64,000 bases of DNA from Melioribacter roseus (lineage in GTDB: Bacteria; Bacteroidota; Ignavibacteria; Ignavibacteriales; Melioribacteraceae). This document shows, piece by piece, positions 46,613 to 54,651 of this stretch. A model generated the notes under the pieces. It was not told where the DNA came from and made no database searches. It saw nothing but the letters and a program-made list of their open reading frames with translations. The first letter of the stretch is position 1. Each line of letters starts with the position of its first letter. The stretch is taken from contig DYHH01000011.1 of the NCBI GenBank assembly GCA_020724265.1, forward strand, positions 32,603-96,602, read 5' to 3'. Position numbers and translations under genes: made by a program.

Positions 46613-47437
46613 CTACACTCCAAACCAGCGTAAGAACGGCAATGCATCGGCAAGGAGCCAGAATATAAAACTAACGCCGATCCACAAACCGAAAACCATC
46701 CCGAAATATTTTCCATAGCTTTCCGATTTGAACATCTTAGCAAATCCAACTGCAACAACTGCATAAAACCAAATTGAAAAAATATCAAGTTTAGCAAGAG
46801 CCCAACCGGCGAAGGTTGTTTTGTCGCTGTCTAATATTGCAGCAGCACTTGTACCTTGAATAAATCGCTCAAGTACAAAAGCGAGTATAACCATAACAAC
46901 AACTTGGATAACTATAATGTAATGGGGGAGTCCGTATGCAGCCATTGCCCCTTTGTAATCGCCCTCACCTTTTAAACCAAACTTTGTAACTGCAAAGAAA
47001 ACTCCCGAGACAATAAAGAACATTACAAAAGTAAAGATCAAAATACCGAGAGTCGAAAAAATTAATTGAGTGCCTCCTTGCTGATCCATAAAATCACGCG
47101 TCTGCTGTAGCTGCTGTTCTTTTTGTGCTTCGGTCATTTGTCCCTTTGCAACCATTTCATCAAATCTTTCTTCAACTGCTTGCATCTGTTTTTCCATAAT
47201 CGAGTATTTTATGGTAGGATTACTCATCATAACATAATTTGAAATTATGGAAATAATAATTACAACTAAGATGGGAATAAGCCAGTCGGTAGCTTTTGGA
47301 CCAACTTTTGAAATACGTTTAAAAGTACTACCTGGTTCTGCAAAAACCCCCACAAGCTTATCGGTGTGGTTTAATTCAAAATCCTCTTCCGATGATTCAA
47401 CTTCGGATTTTACTTCCTGGTCTTTCAATTCATCCAT
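46613..47437 (-). CDS. Yip1 domain membrane protein
   Basis: The 274-aa protein has an acidic N-terminus and about five membrane helices in the second half, with AEPGSTFKRISKVGPKATDW before the first helix, a phrase typical of bacterial Yip1 proteins. A charged helix (about residues 80-120) rich in Q and E separates helix one from the rest. Function unknown; perhaps membrane organisation. Confidence 0.82.
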   Translation of the reverse strand: MDELKDQEVKSEVESSEEDFELNHTDKLVGVFAEPGSTFKRISKVGPKATDWLIPILVVIIISIISNYVMMSNPTIKYSIMEKQMQAVEERFDEMVAKGQMTEAQKEQQLQQTRDFMDQQGGTQLIFSTLGILIFTFVMFFIVSGVFFAVTKFGLKGEGDYKGAMAAYGLPHYIIVIQVVVMVILAFVLERFIQGTSAAAILDSDKTTFAGWALAKLDIFSIWFYAVVAVGFAKMFKSESYGKYFGMVFGLWIGVSFIFWLLADALPFLRWFGV

Positions 47438-47528
47438 TGCCCCTCCAAATGATTAGTTAAATGAGATGCCTATGTTAAATTACTAATTTTCAATTAAGCA
47501 GTGCAAGAACTCTTTTTAGTTTGTCATA

Positions 47529-47580
47529 CTTTGTGTTCCTCTGCGCTCTTTGTTGTGCAACCCAATAATCATACACAAAG
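47529..47580. repeat. partial CTCTG-type palindrome upstream of tnaA
   Basis: An inverted pair ctttgtgt (47529-47536) / acacaaag (47573-47580) surrounds the strings cctctgcg and ctctttgttgtg. It is related in wording to the two CTCTGTG palindromes after tnaA. It lies in the 232-nt gap before tnaA; no gene is seen there. Confidence 0.45.
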
Positions 47581-47669
47581 CAAGTTGTTTTATTCAAGTA
47601 AAATTCGATTTATTTGCCTCTTTTTCACTATTGAGGTAAGTTTCCGTACAAAAATTTTATGGAGTTTTA

Positions 47670-49046
47670 ATGAAAACTATAATTGAGCCATTCAAAATTA
47701 AATCGGTTGAACCAATTAGATTTACCACAAAAGAAGAACGGATAAAAATATTAGAGAAAGCCGGGTATAATCCTTTCTTAATTCATGCTGATGATGTATT
47801 GATTGATTTATTAACCGACAGCGGAACTTCGGCAATGAGTTCCAAACAATGGGCTGGAATTATGGATGGCGATGAAGCTTACGCAGGTTCTAAAAGTTTT
47901 TTCAGGTTTGAATCAGCTGTAAGAAAAATTACAGGGGATAAATTTATAATTCCAACACATCAAGGAAGAGCAGCTGAAAAAATATTATTCTCAATTCTCG
48001 GCGGTCCGGGGAAATATATTCCTAACAATACTCACTTCGATACAACCAGAGCAAACATTGAATTCAGTGGTGCCGAAGCGGTTGATCTTCTTTGTGAAGT
48101 CGGTAAGCATCCGGAACAAAAAGCTGATTTTAAAGGCAATATGGATATAGAAAAACTTGAAAACTTCATTAAAGAAACCGGTGTTGAAAATATACCGCTT
48201 GTGATGTTAACTGTTACTAATAATTCCGGTGGTGGACAACCCGTATCAATGCAGAATGTGAAAGATGTTAGTGCGCTTTGTAAAAAGTATAATATTCCTC
48301 TTTTCTTTGATGCATGCCGTTTTGCAGAAAATGCTTACTTCATTAAGAAGAGAGAAAAAGGTTACGAGAATAAATCCGTTTTGGAAATCTGTCAAGAAAT
48401 GTTTTCTTATGGTGACGGCGCAACAATGAGTGCTAAAAAAGATGCGCTTGTTAATATCGGCGGATTCCTTTCTCTCAACGATGAAGAACTAGCAATGAAA
48501 TGTCGTAACCTTTTAATAGTTACCGAAGGATTTCCAACTTACGGCGGATTAGCAGGGAGAGATTTGGAAGCCGTTGCGCAAGGTTTGGAAGAAGTCGTTG
48601 ATGAACATTATTTGCAGTATCGAATAAGAAGTACAGAATATCTCGGTGAAAAAGTTGTTGCAGCCGGTGTGCCGATTATCGAACCACCGGGCGGACATGC
48701 TATTTATATAGATGCAAAAAGATTTTTACCGAATATCTCGCCAAGTCAATATCCCGGGCAGTCAATCGTTTGTGAGCTTTACATTGAAGGCGGAGTTCGC
48801 GCCGTCGAAATCGGTAGTGTTATGTTCGGTAAGTATGATAAGAAAACCAGTGAACTAATTTCACCACCGATGGAGCTTGTAAGATTAGCAATTCCAAGAA
48901 GAGTTTATACGCAAAGTCACATTGATTTTGTAGCTGAAGTTGTGATTGAGGTTTATAAAAATAGAGACAAATTAAAAGGTTATGAAATAACATACGAAGC
49001 ACCTATGCTTCGCCACTTTACAGCAAAATTTAAACCGGTAAAATAA
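47670..49046 (+). CDS. tnaA: tryptophanase
   Basis: The 458-aa PLP enzyme belongs to the tryptophanase/tyrosine phenol-lyase family. The PLP lysine is in TMSAKKDALVNIGG. The substrate residues favour tryptophanase: FDTT (Asp as in E. coli TnaA, where the tyrosine enzyme has Thr), GVRAVEIGS (the tyrosine enzyme has Arg further on, GVRSMERG) and LRHFTAKF with the C-terminal His. It cleaves L-tryptophan to indole, pyruvate and ammonia. No tnaC leader or tryptophan permease is seen next to it. Confidence 0.93.
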   Translation: MKTIIEPFKIKSVEPIRFTTKEERIKILEKAGYNPFLIHADDVLIDLLTDSGTSAMSSKQWAGIMDGDEAYAGSKSFFRFESAVRKITGDKFIIPTHQGRAAEKILFSILGGPGKYIPNNTHFDTTRANIEFSGAEAVDLLCEVGKHPEQKADFKGNMDIEKLENFIKETGVENIPLVMLTVTNNSGGGQPVSMQNVKDVSALCKKYNIPLFFDACRFAENAYFIKKREKGYENKSVLEICQEMFSYGDGATMSAKKDALVNIGGFLSLNDEELAMKCRNLLIVTEGFPTYGGLAGRDLEAVAQGLEEVVDEHYLQYRIRSTEYLGEKVVAAGVPIIEPPGGHAIYIDAKRFLPNISPSQYPGQSIVCELYIEGGVRAVEIGSVMFGKYDKKTSELISPPMELVRLAIPRRVYTQSHIDFVAEVVIEVYKNRDKLKGYEITYEAPMLRHFTAKFKPVK

Positions 49047-49049
49047 AAA

Positions 49050-49117
49050 CTCTGTGGTTCTCTGAGGTGCTCGGCGATCTCTGTGTCCCAAAAGCAGTTA
49101 CACAAAGAACCACAGAG
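49050..49117. repeat. CTCTGTG palindrome, copy 1
   Basis: The left arm ctctgtggttctctgag (49050-49066) pairs with 49101-49117 with two mismatches. The centre holds the string ctctgtgtccc-aaaagcagttaca, shared with copy 2. Further cacagag strings run to about 49139. It begins 4 nt after the tnaA stop. Confidence 0.8.
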
Positions 49118-49173
49118 AAGACACAGAGAGCCACAAAGAAAAGCATTAACTGAATTAGTAAAGGAATTATAAT

Positions 49174-49342
49174 ATGGAAATGGACAAACTAAATGAGCTA
49201 ACAAAAAGAATAATCGGATGTGCAATGCTTAAATTTGCTAAAGAAACTTGGCTTATTAATGAATTTTAACACACTCAAATTAACAGATCAACTCAGAAGA
49301 TTTATTAAAAAAAACTCTGTGGTTCTCTGTGATACTCAGTGA
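49174..49342 (+). pseudogene. remnant of a GxxExxY family gene
   Basis: An ORF from 49174 starts MEMDKLNELTKRIIGCAM, the typical N-terminus of GxxExxY proteins, but then breaks off after 31 codons. In the +1 frame from 49247 the typical C-terminus appears: LGLLMNFNTLKLTDQLRRFI, running on into the following repeat and ending LCDTQ at 49342. About 70-80 codons of the middle, including the GxxExxY motif itself, are missing. So this is a deletion and frameshift relic, sitting between two copies of a palindromic repeat. Confidence 0.75.
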
Positions 49343-49383
49343 CCTCTGTGTCCCCAAAAGCAGTTACACAGAGAACCACAGAG
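49315..49383. repeat. CTCTGTG palindrome, copy 2
   Basis: Arms 49315-49331 (ctctgtggttctctgtg) and 49367-49383 are exact reverse complements over 17 nt. The centre matches copy 1. It overlaps the end of the GxxExxY remnant and lies just before the DUF4905-like gene, whose leader it must form part of. Confidence 0.85.
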
Positions 49384-49395
49384 AAAGATTATAAA

Positions 49396-50211
49396 ATGAA
49401 ATTTGAAAAACACATAGAGTACAAACCGAAAAAACAAATCTGGCGTATTTTAATTACCGACGAAGAAAGTGTAATTATAGAAAAAAGAGATACATCCGAT
49501 AAACAAGTTTACTTCGATAGTTTTGAATTAGAATCAAAGCAAAACATCTTTACCGATTTGCAACTCGAGGAAAAATTTTGGATTGGAATAGAAAAGATTT
49601 ATAAGGGAATAATTTTCTTTCATAAATATTCCAAGCCGGATATGCCCGACCACAAAGAAATAATCGCTTATGATATTAAAACGAAAAAAATACTTTGGAG
49701 AAATGAAGAGTATTCTTACTTATTTATCTATAACGGAAAAATATATTGTTTCAAACAGCAATTTGAAGGAAGAAACTTCTATACATTAAACTATCAGTCC
49801 GGTGAGTTAATAGAAGATTTAGGTATCAACGCAGAAAGAGTTAATATTATATATAATCAATCGCGGGAAGAAGAAGGATTTGATGACTATATTTTCCCGG
49901 TAACAGTTGAATCGGAAAATGAAAAGGTCTCCGTAATTATAAAAGAGCTGAAATCAAACCTTGAAATTCTCGGTGAAGTTGAATATACTGTTTTTAGAAA
50001 TGTTCTTTTTGCCAGTTACCATTCAAAAGTATTCGATAATAGTATGGTAAATAAATTTACCGCCATTGATTCTGAAAACGGAAAAGAATTAATAAATCTA
50101 ACTCTTACTTCCAATACCGAATCCTTTATGACCGATTCCTTTTTTGTATATAAAAACTTCCTCTTTTTACTGAAAGGAAAAGTTGAATTAGATATATATA
50201 AAATCGAATAA
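49396..50211 (+). CDS. DUF4905-like beta-propeller protein
   Basis: The ATG at 49396 is chosen because upstream in-frame sequence is repeat DNA. The 271-aa protein has no signal peptide and a series of short beta-strand pairs (EIIAYDIKTKKILWRNEEYSYLF in part: KTKKILWRNEEY, YNGKIYCFKQQFEGRNFYTL) that look like a small propeller. I believe it matches DUF4905, found in Bacteroidota, but this rests on memory of the family. It is 6 nt ahead of the AMMECR1 gene, so probably in its operon. Confidence 0.6.
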   Translation: MKFEKHIEYKPKKQIWRILITDEESVIIEKRDTSDKQVYFDSFELESKQNIFTDLQLEEKFWIGIEKIYKGIIFFHKYSKPDMPDHKEIIAYDIKTKKILWRNEEYSYLFIYNGKIYCFKQQFEGRNFYTLNYQSGELIEDLGINAERVNIIYNQSREEEGFDDYIFPVTVESENEKVSVIIKELKSNLEILGEVEYTVFRNVLFASYHSKVFDNSMVNKFTAIDSENGKELINLTLTSNTESFMTDSFFVYKNFLFLLKGKVELDIYKIE

Positions 50212-50217
50212 GCAAAA

Positions 50218-50781
50218 ATGGAATTCTCACTCGAAGAGAAAAAAATATTAATCCGATTGGCAAGATTGAGAATCGAAGAAAAACTTTTTGATATTGAAAA
50301 AGTTGATGAATTCGATATTGAAAAATATCCTAACGTAAAATCTAAATGCGGAGCGTTTGTAACATTAACAATGAACGGCGAACTTCGGGGCTGCATTGGA
50401 TACATAACCTCGGATGATCCTTTACATCAAACTATACAGGAAGCCGCTGAGCATGCTGCGTTTGAAGATCCGAGATTTTATCCTTTAACAGAAGAAGAAT
50501 ACAATAATGTTGAAATTGAAATATCCGTATTATCCGAAGCCTTCCCGATGAAAAGTTATGATGAAATTGAACTCGGTAAACACGGATTAATTTTAGAAGA
50601 AAACGGTCGGAGAGGATTACTTCTTCCCCAAGTACCGGTTGAGCATGGAATGGATAAAGAACAATTTTTAAATGCAATATGTAGAAAAACCGGGGTTCCT
50701 CAAGATTTGTGGCGTAAAAAGCTACTCAACATTTCTTTATTTACCGCATTGGTCTTTTGTGAAAAAGATTTGGAGGAATGA
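50218..50781 (+). CDS. amrA: AmmeMemoRadiSam system protein A (AMMECR1 domain)
   Basis: The 187-aa protein is an AMMECR1 domain throughout, with the family signature GELRGCIGYI, the AAEHAAFEDPRFYPLTEEE stretch and VEIEISVLS. The name comes from its constant association with a Memo-type protein and a radical SAM enzyme. Its reaction is unknown. It overlaps protein B by 4 nt. The third component is not in the window. Confidence 0.92.
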   Translation: MEFSLEEKKILIRLARLRIEEKLFDIEKVDEFDIEKYPNVKSKCGAFVTLTMNGELRGCIGYITSDDPLHQTIQEAAEHAAFEDPRFYPLTEEEYNNVEIEISVLSEAFPMKSYDEIELGKHGLILEENGRRGLLLPQVPVEHGMDKEQFLNAICRKTGVPQDLWRKKLLNISLFTALVFCEKDLEE

Positions 50782-51596
50782 TGACATTAATAAGAGAACC
50801 GGCAGTTGCCGGAATGTTTTATCCGGCAAATGAAAAGAAATTAAGAACACAATTATTACAATTATTTGAAAAGGTCTCTTCCGAAAAAAAATACAATAAC
50901 GCATTCGGATTAATTGCTCCGCATGCCGGGTATGTTTATTCCGGTACAACAGCAGCTTACGGTTATCACGCTGTTTCCGGTAAACAATATGAAACTGCAA
51001 TAATTATTTCTCCAAGTCATAGAGAATATTTCCCGGGTATTTCCGTTTATGAAGGAGATGCGTACAGAACTCCTCTTGGCGATGTTCAAGTGAATAATAA
51101 GTTAAGAGAAAAATTTATCGAACATAGTAACTCTATTTTTATGGGTTCAAACGGTCATCATGCCGAACATGCTTTGGAAGTACATCTTCCGTTTTTACAA
51201 TTTCTATATCCCCGGATAAATATTTTACCGGTGGTAGTCGGTGATCAATCCAAAATTTATATTGATGAGTTAGCCGATAGATTAGCCCAAAATTATAATG
51301 AGAATATATTAATAATCGCAAGTACGGATTTATCTCATTTCTATACTAAGATTGAAGCTGATAAACTTGATTCAATTGTTGCAAACAGAATTCTCGAATT
51401 TCAATTTGATTTATTGCAAGAAGAGCTTTCAAAAAGAACTTGCGAAGCATGCGGAGGCGGTGGTATTGTTGCCTTGATGAAAGCAGCACATAAACTAAAT
51501 AAGACCAATTCTAAAATAATTCACAGAAGTGATTCGAGTGATACAAGCGGTGATACCGATGAAGTTGTGGGATACCTTTCGGCTGTCATTTATTAA
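50778..51596 (+). CDS. amrB: AmmeMemoRadiSam system protein B (Memo-like)
   Basis: The 272-aa protein has the Memo fold, related to class III extradiol dioxygenases. Conserved metal-type residues are seen in APHAGYVYSG, SPSHREYFPG, HAEHALEVHLPFLQ and STDLSHFY, and Cys in TCEACGGGGIVALM. It is preceded by amrA with an ATGA overlap. It ends RSDSSDTSGDTDEVVGYLSA, a segment that recurs in diverged form at 52.9 kb. Confidence 0.93.
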   Translation: MMTLIREPAVAGMFYPANEKKLRTQLLQLFEKVSSEKKYNNAFGLIAPHAGYVYSGTTAAYGYHAVSGKQYETAIIISPSHREYFPGISVYEGDAYRTPLGDVQVNNKLREKFIEHSNSIFMGSNGHHAEHALEVHLPFLQFLYPRINILPVVVGDQSKIYIDELADRLAQNYNENILIIASTDLSHFYTKIEADKLDSIVANRILEFQFDLLQEELSKRTCEACGGGGIVALMKAAHKLNKTNSKIIHRSDSSDTSGDTDEVVGYLSAVIY

Positions 51597-51625
51597 TCAC
51601 ATTATTCTCTCTTTCAATGACAGAT

Positions 51626-52657
51626 TCACTTTTGGGTTATTTTCTCAGTCCAAATTTTCATAGCCACTTCTCGCATATCTTTATAGCTATCTGTTTCATC
51701 CATTATTTCCAAGCCAAGAAGAGTTTCCACTATATCTTCCATTGTTACAATTCCCTCCATTACCCCATATTCATCAATTACGAGAACAATTTGATCATTA
51801 TTCTGAATCATATCTTTAAATAGTTTATGTACAGGATAGTTTTCAAAAACTACTGTAATTTCTCTTTTCAATTCTCGCAATTTTTTGCTGTAGTTTTTAT
51901 TTATCATTTCAGTTAACACTTCATCTTTTAGAATAAAGCCGGTAACGTTGTCACTGTTTTTGTTATAAATGGGAATCCTTGAAAAGGTTGTTGTTTCATT
52001 ATTTTTGTAAAAATACTCTACTGTAACATCTTCACTTACAGATTTAACTACGGTTCTAGGTGTTAAAATATTTTTTACAATAATGTTGTTGAAGTTTATC
52101 AAATTATCAAGGATTCGTGATTCATCTTTATTAAACACACCAACTTTTGTCCCAATTTTTGCTAAAGCCGAAAAATCTTTTCTTGTAAAAACATTATCTT
52201 TTTCCCCCTTACCGGTTATTTTTGTTAATAATTGACTTATGATAACGAATGGATAAAGAATATAAATCATCCAGAGAATGATGTATGTGGCAGAAGGAGC
52301 CAATTGTCGCCAATAAGTTGCTCCGATAGTTTTGGGTATAATTTCGGAAAGGAACAAAATTAATAATGTAAGAACAATCGAAACAATTGATAAATATTCA
52401 TTTCCCCAAAGCAACTGTGCCTGAGCGCCGACACCTGCAGCACCAATTGTGTGGGCAAAAGTATTTAACGTTAAAATCGCAGCTAGTGGTTGATCGATAT
52501 TATTTTTAAGACGCTTTAATTTTACTGCATATTTTTTCTTTTCTTCATTTTTAATATCAACAAAAGTTGACGTAGTACTTAAAATTACGGCTTCTAACAT
52601 AGAGCACAAAAATGAAAAAAAAATTGCAATGCCGAGATATAATAATAATAGAAACAT
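51626..52657 (-). CDS. CNNM transmembrane / CBS-pair protein
   Basis: The 343-aa protein has a CNNM (DUF21) domain with about four membrane helices (residues 1-175) and a CBS pair (about 190-315; VTGFILKDEV, LVIDEYGVMEGIVTMEDIVE). The C-terminal transporter-associated domain of larger CorC/HlyC proteins is missing. It may act in magnesium or cobalt homeostasis. It lies between amrB and the relic of an amrB-like 3' end, on the opposite strand. Confidence 0.9.
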   Translation of the reverse strand: MFLLLLYLGIAIFFSFLCSMLEAVILSTTSTFVDIKNEEKKKYAVKLKRLKNNIDQPLAAILTLNTFAHTIGAAGVGAQAQLLWGNEYLSIVSIVLTLLILFLSEIIPKTIGATYWRQLAPSATYIILWMIYILYPFVIISQLLTKITGKGEKDNVFTRKDFSALAKIGTKVGVFNKDESRILDNLINFNNIIVKNILTPRTVVKSVSEDVTVEYFYKNNETTTFSRIPIYNKNSDNVTGFILKDEVLTEMINKNYSKKLRELKREITVVFENYPVHKLFKDMIQNNDQIVLVIDEYGVMEGIVTMEDIVETLLGLEIMDETDSYKDMREVAMKIWTEKITQK

Positions 52658-52870
52658 GTAAACTTCATTTGAAATTATAAATTTATCCAGAAGATCAGAT
52701 ATATAATCTTCTAAATAAATATAATACTATTTCAGTACTTTTTATTGACTCATTCTCACTTTGTCATAATAAATATGGTTACAAATTATGAATTCTTTAT
52801 AGTCATAAAGACAAAATATTATGTTAGGACTCAACTATTATAACACAGGTACTTCAATGATAATAATAAC

Positions 52871-52948
52871 CGGTTCAGTAATTATTTATCGCAGCGATTC
52901 AAGCGATAAAATCGGGGATATTTTGGAGGAAGTAGGATATTTTATGCG
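52871..52948 (+). pseudogene. remnant of a Memo-like gene 3' end
   Basis: In frame with a short ORF 52821-53021, the peptide segment GSVIIYRSDSSDKIGDILEE, then VGYFM, mirrors the amrB ending (KIIHRSDSSDTSGDTDEV, then VGYLS). Of about 27 aligned residues 16 are identical, while codons differ at many third positions, so it stems from a diverged paralogue or orthologue, not a fresh copy. The rest of that gene is absent. The 458-nt gap 52658-53115 holds nothing else I can name. Confidence 0.6.
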
Positions 52949-53115
52949 ATTATTAATTAATAAAATTACTATTCAAATAAATTTATACAGAAAAAATTCT
53001 TCTGCAACCAGAGGTTTTTAAAATGGAATTTCCGCTCACATTCCGCTAATTATCAAAAGAAAAACTAAAATTGTATATTTGCCTTTCATTTTAACAGATT
53101 CAGGAATATTTACAG

Positions 53116-54591
53116 ATGGCTAAAGAACAAAGTGTTTTGGAAAAAGTTGTTTCTCTTGCAAAACGAAAAGGATTTGTTTTTCAATCGAGTGAGATTTACG
53201 GCGGCTTAAACGGCTGCTGGGATTTCGGTCCGCTTGGTGTTGAACTTCTTAAAAACATAAAAGAAGAATGGTGGAAAACCATGACTTACCGCGAGGATGT
53301 TGAAGGTTTAGATGCCGCTATTCTAATGCACCCGAAAGTTTGGGAAGCTTCCGGTCATGTTGAAAATTTTACCGACCCGATGATTGACTGTAAACAATGT
53401 AAAGCAAGATTCAGACTCGATACTTTAGCCGAGCAAATTCCGGATAAAAAAATTGAAAAGCTTCTAAAAGAATTTTCCGAAAATATTGCGGATGACATTG
53501 CCGAATCATTTAATGAAGTTGTTAAATCGGAACTTTCATCAACAGAAAAATTTGAACAACTGTTGGAAGATACGGATGTAAATAAATTACTTCTTTCAAT
53601 GACTAACTGTCCCAACTGCGGAACAAAAGGTGAGTTTACGGAACCGCGAAGTTTCAATCTTATGTTCAAAACATTCCTTGGTCCCGTTGAAAAAAATGAG
53701 AATGCAATTTATTTAAGACCGGAAACCGCACAGGGAATCTACGTTAATTTTTTAAATGTTCAGGGTGCAAGCCGTCAAAAACTTCCTTTCGGTATTGCAC
53801 AAATCGGTAAAGCATTCCGTAATGAAATAAACACAAAGAATTTTCTTTTCAGAACACGTGAATTTGAACAGATGGAAATGCAGTACTTTGTTAAACCCGA
53901 AGACGACGAGAAATATTTTGAATATTGGAAAGAAAAAAGAATTGAATGGTTCAAGCAAATGGGAATGAACGGAGATAAGTTGAGATTTCATGATCATCCC
54001 GAAGATAAACTTGCTCATTATGCCAAAGCTGCTACCGATATTGAATATGAATTCCCATTCGGGTGGGGCGAGATTGAAGGAATCCATAACAGAACAAATT
54101 TTGATTTGAGCAGGCACGAAGAATACTCGGGTAAATCTCAAAAATATTTTGACGAAGAAACAAAAGAAAAATTTATCCCGTTTATTATAGAAACTTCCGG
54201 CGGTGTCAGCAGAAGTTTTATGGCTTTCTTAGTCGATTCATATATTGAAGAAGAAGTTAACGGTGAAACAAGAGTTGTATTAAAATTGCATCCTAAACTT
54301 GCACCGATTAAAGCTGCAATCTTCCCGTTAGTAAATAAAGACGGTATGCCGGAAATTGCCCGCGAAATTGAAAAGGATCTGCGCCCTTTCTTAAGAGTTT
54401 TTTATGATGATAAAGGTGCAGTCGGACGTAGATACAGAAGACAGGACGAAAACGGAACTCCATACTGCATTACAATAGATACACAAACATTAAGCGACGG
54501 AACAATTACCGTTCGCGAAAGAGATTCGATGGAACAGGTGAGGGTTCATAAAGATGAGCTGTTAAAGTTTTTACTTGAAAAGTTTAGATAA
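53116..54591 (+). CDS. glyQS: glycyl-tRNA synthetase (dimeric class II)
   Basis: The 491-aa enzyme has the three class II motifs, with FQSSEIYGGLNGCWDFGPLG at the start, the RPETAQGIYVNF segment and FRNEINTKNFLFRTREFEQMEM (motif 2, quoted in part: FLFRTREFEQMEMQYF). Zinc-type Cys pairs occur in CKQCKARFRLD and CPNCGTKGEFTEPRSFN. The anticodon-binding domain is C-terminal (HPKLAPIKAAIFPLV). It charges tRNA-Gly. Confidence 0.96.
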   Translation: MAKEQSVLEKVVSLAKRKGFVFQSSEIYGGLNGCWDFGPLGVELLKNIKEEWWKTMTYREDVEGLDAAILMHPKVWEASGHVENFTDPMIDCKQCKARFRLDTLAEQIPDKKIEKLLKEFSENIADDIAESFNEVVKSELSSTEKFEQLLEDTDVNKLLLSMTNCPNCGTKGEFTEPRSFNLMFKTFLGPVEKNENAIYLRPETAQGIYVNFLNVQGASRQKLPFGIAQIGKAFRNEINTKNFLFRTREFEQMEMQYFVKPEDDEKYFEYWKEKRIEWFKQMGMNGDKLRFHDHPEDKLAHYAKAATDIEYEFPFGWGEIEGIHNRTNFDLSRHEEYSGKSQKYFDEETKEKFIPFIIETSGGVSRSFMAFLVDSYIEEEVNGETRVVLKLHPKLAPIKAAIFPLVNKDGMPEIAREIEKDLRPFLRVFYDDKGAVGRRYRRQDENGTPYCITIDTQTLSDGTITVRERDSMEQVRVHKDELLKFLLEKFR

Positions 54592-54595
54592 AAAT

Positions 54596-54641
54596 ATTCC
54601 CGCAATCATTTTGCAATTACAAGTGATTTGATTGCGGGAAT
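54596..54641. terminator. bidirectional terminator hairpin
   Basis: A perfect 13-bp stem (attcccgcaatca / tgattgcgggaat) with a 20-nt loop stands between the stops of glyQS and the convergent TlpA-like gene. Short A/T tracts flank both sides. Confidence 0.75.
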
Positions 54642-54651
54642 TTATATAGTA

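Noticed and set aside
49050..49383. CRISPR array
   Set aside because: Only two repeat copies, each a palindrome with a shared centre, and a gene relic in between; no regular spacers.
49339..49395. N-terminal extension of the DUF4905-like protein
   Set aside because: It is translated from the CTCTGTG palindrome and only fits because the repeat has no stop in this frame.
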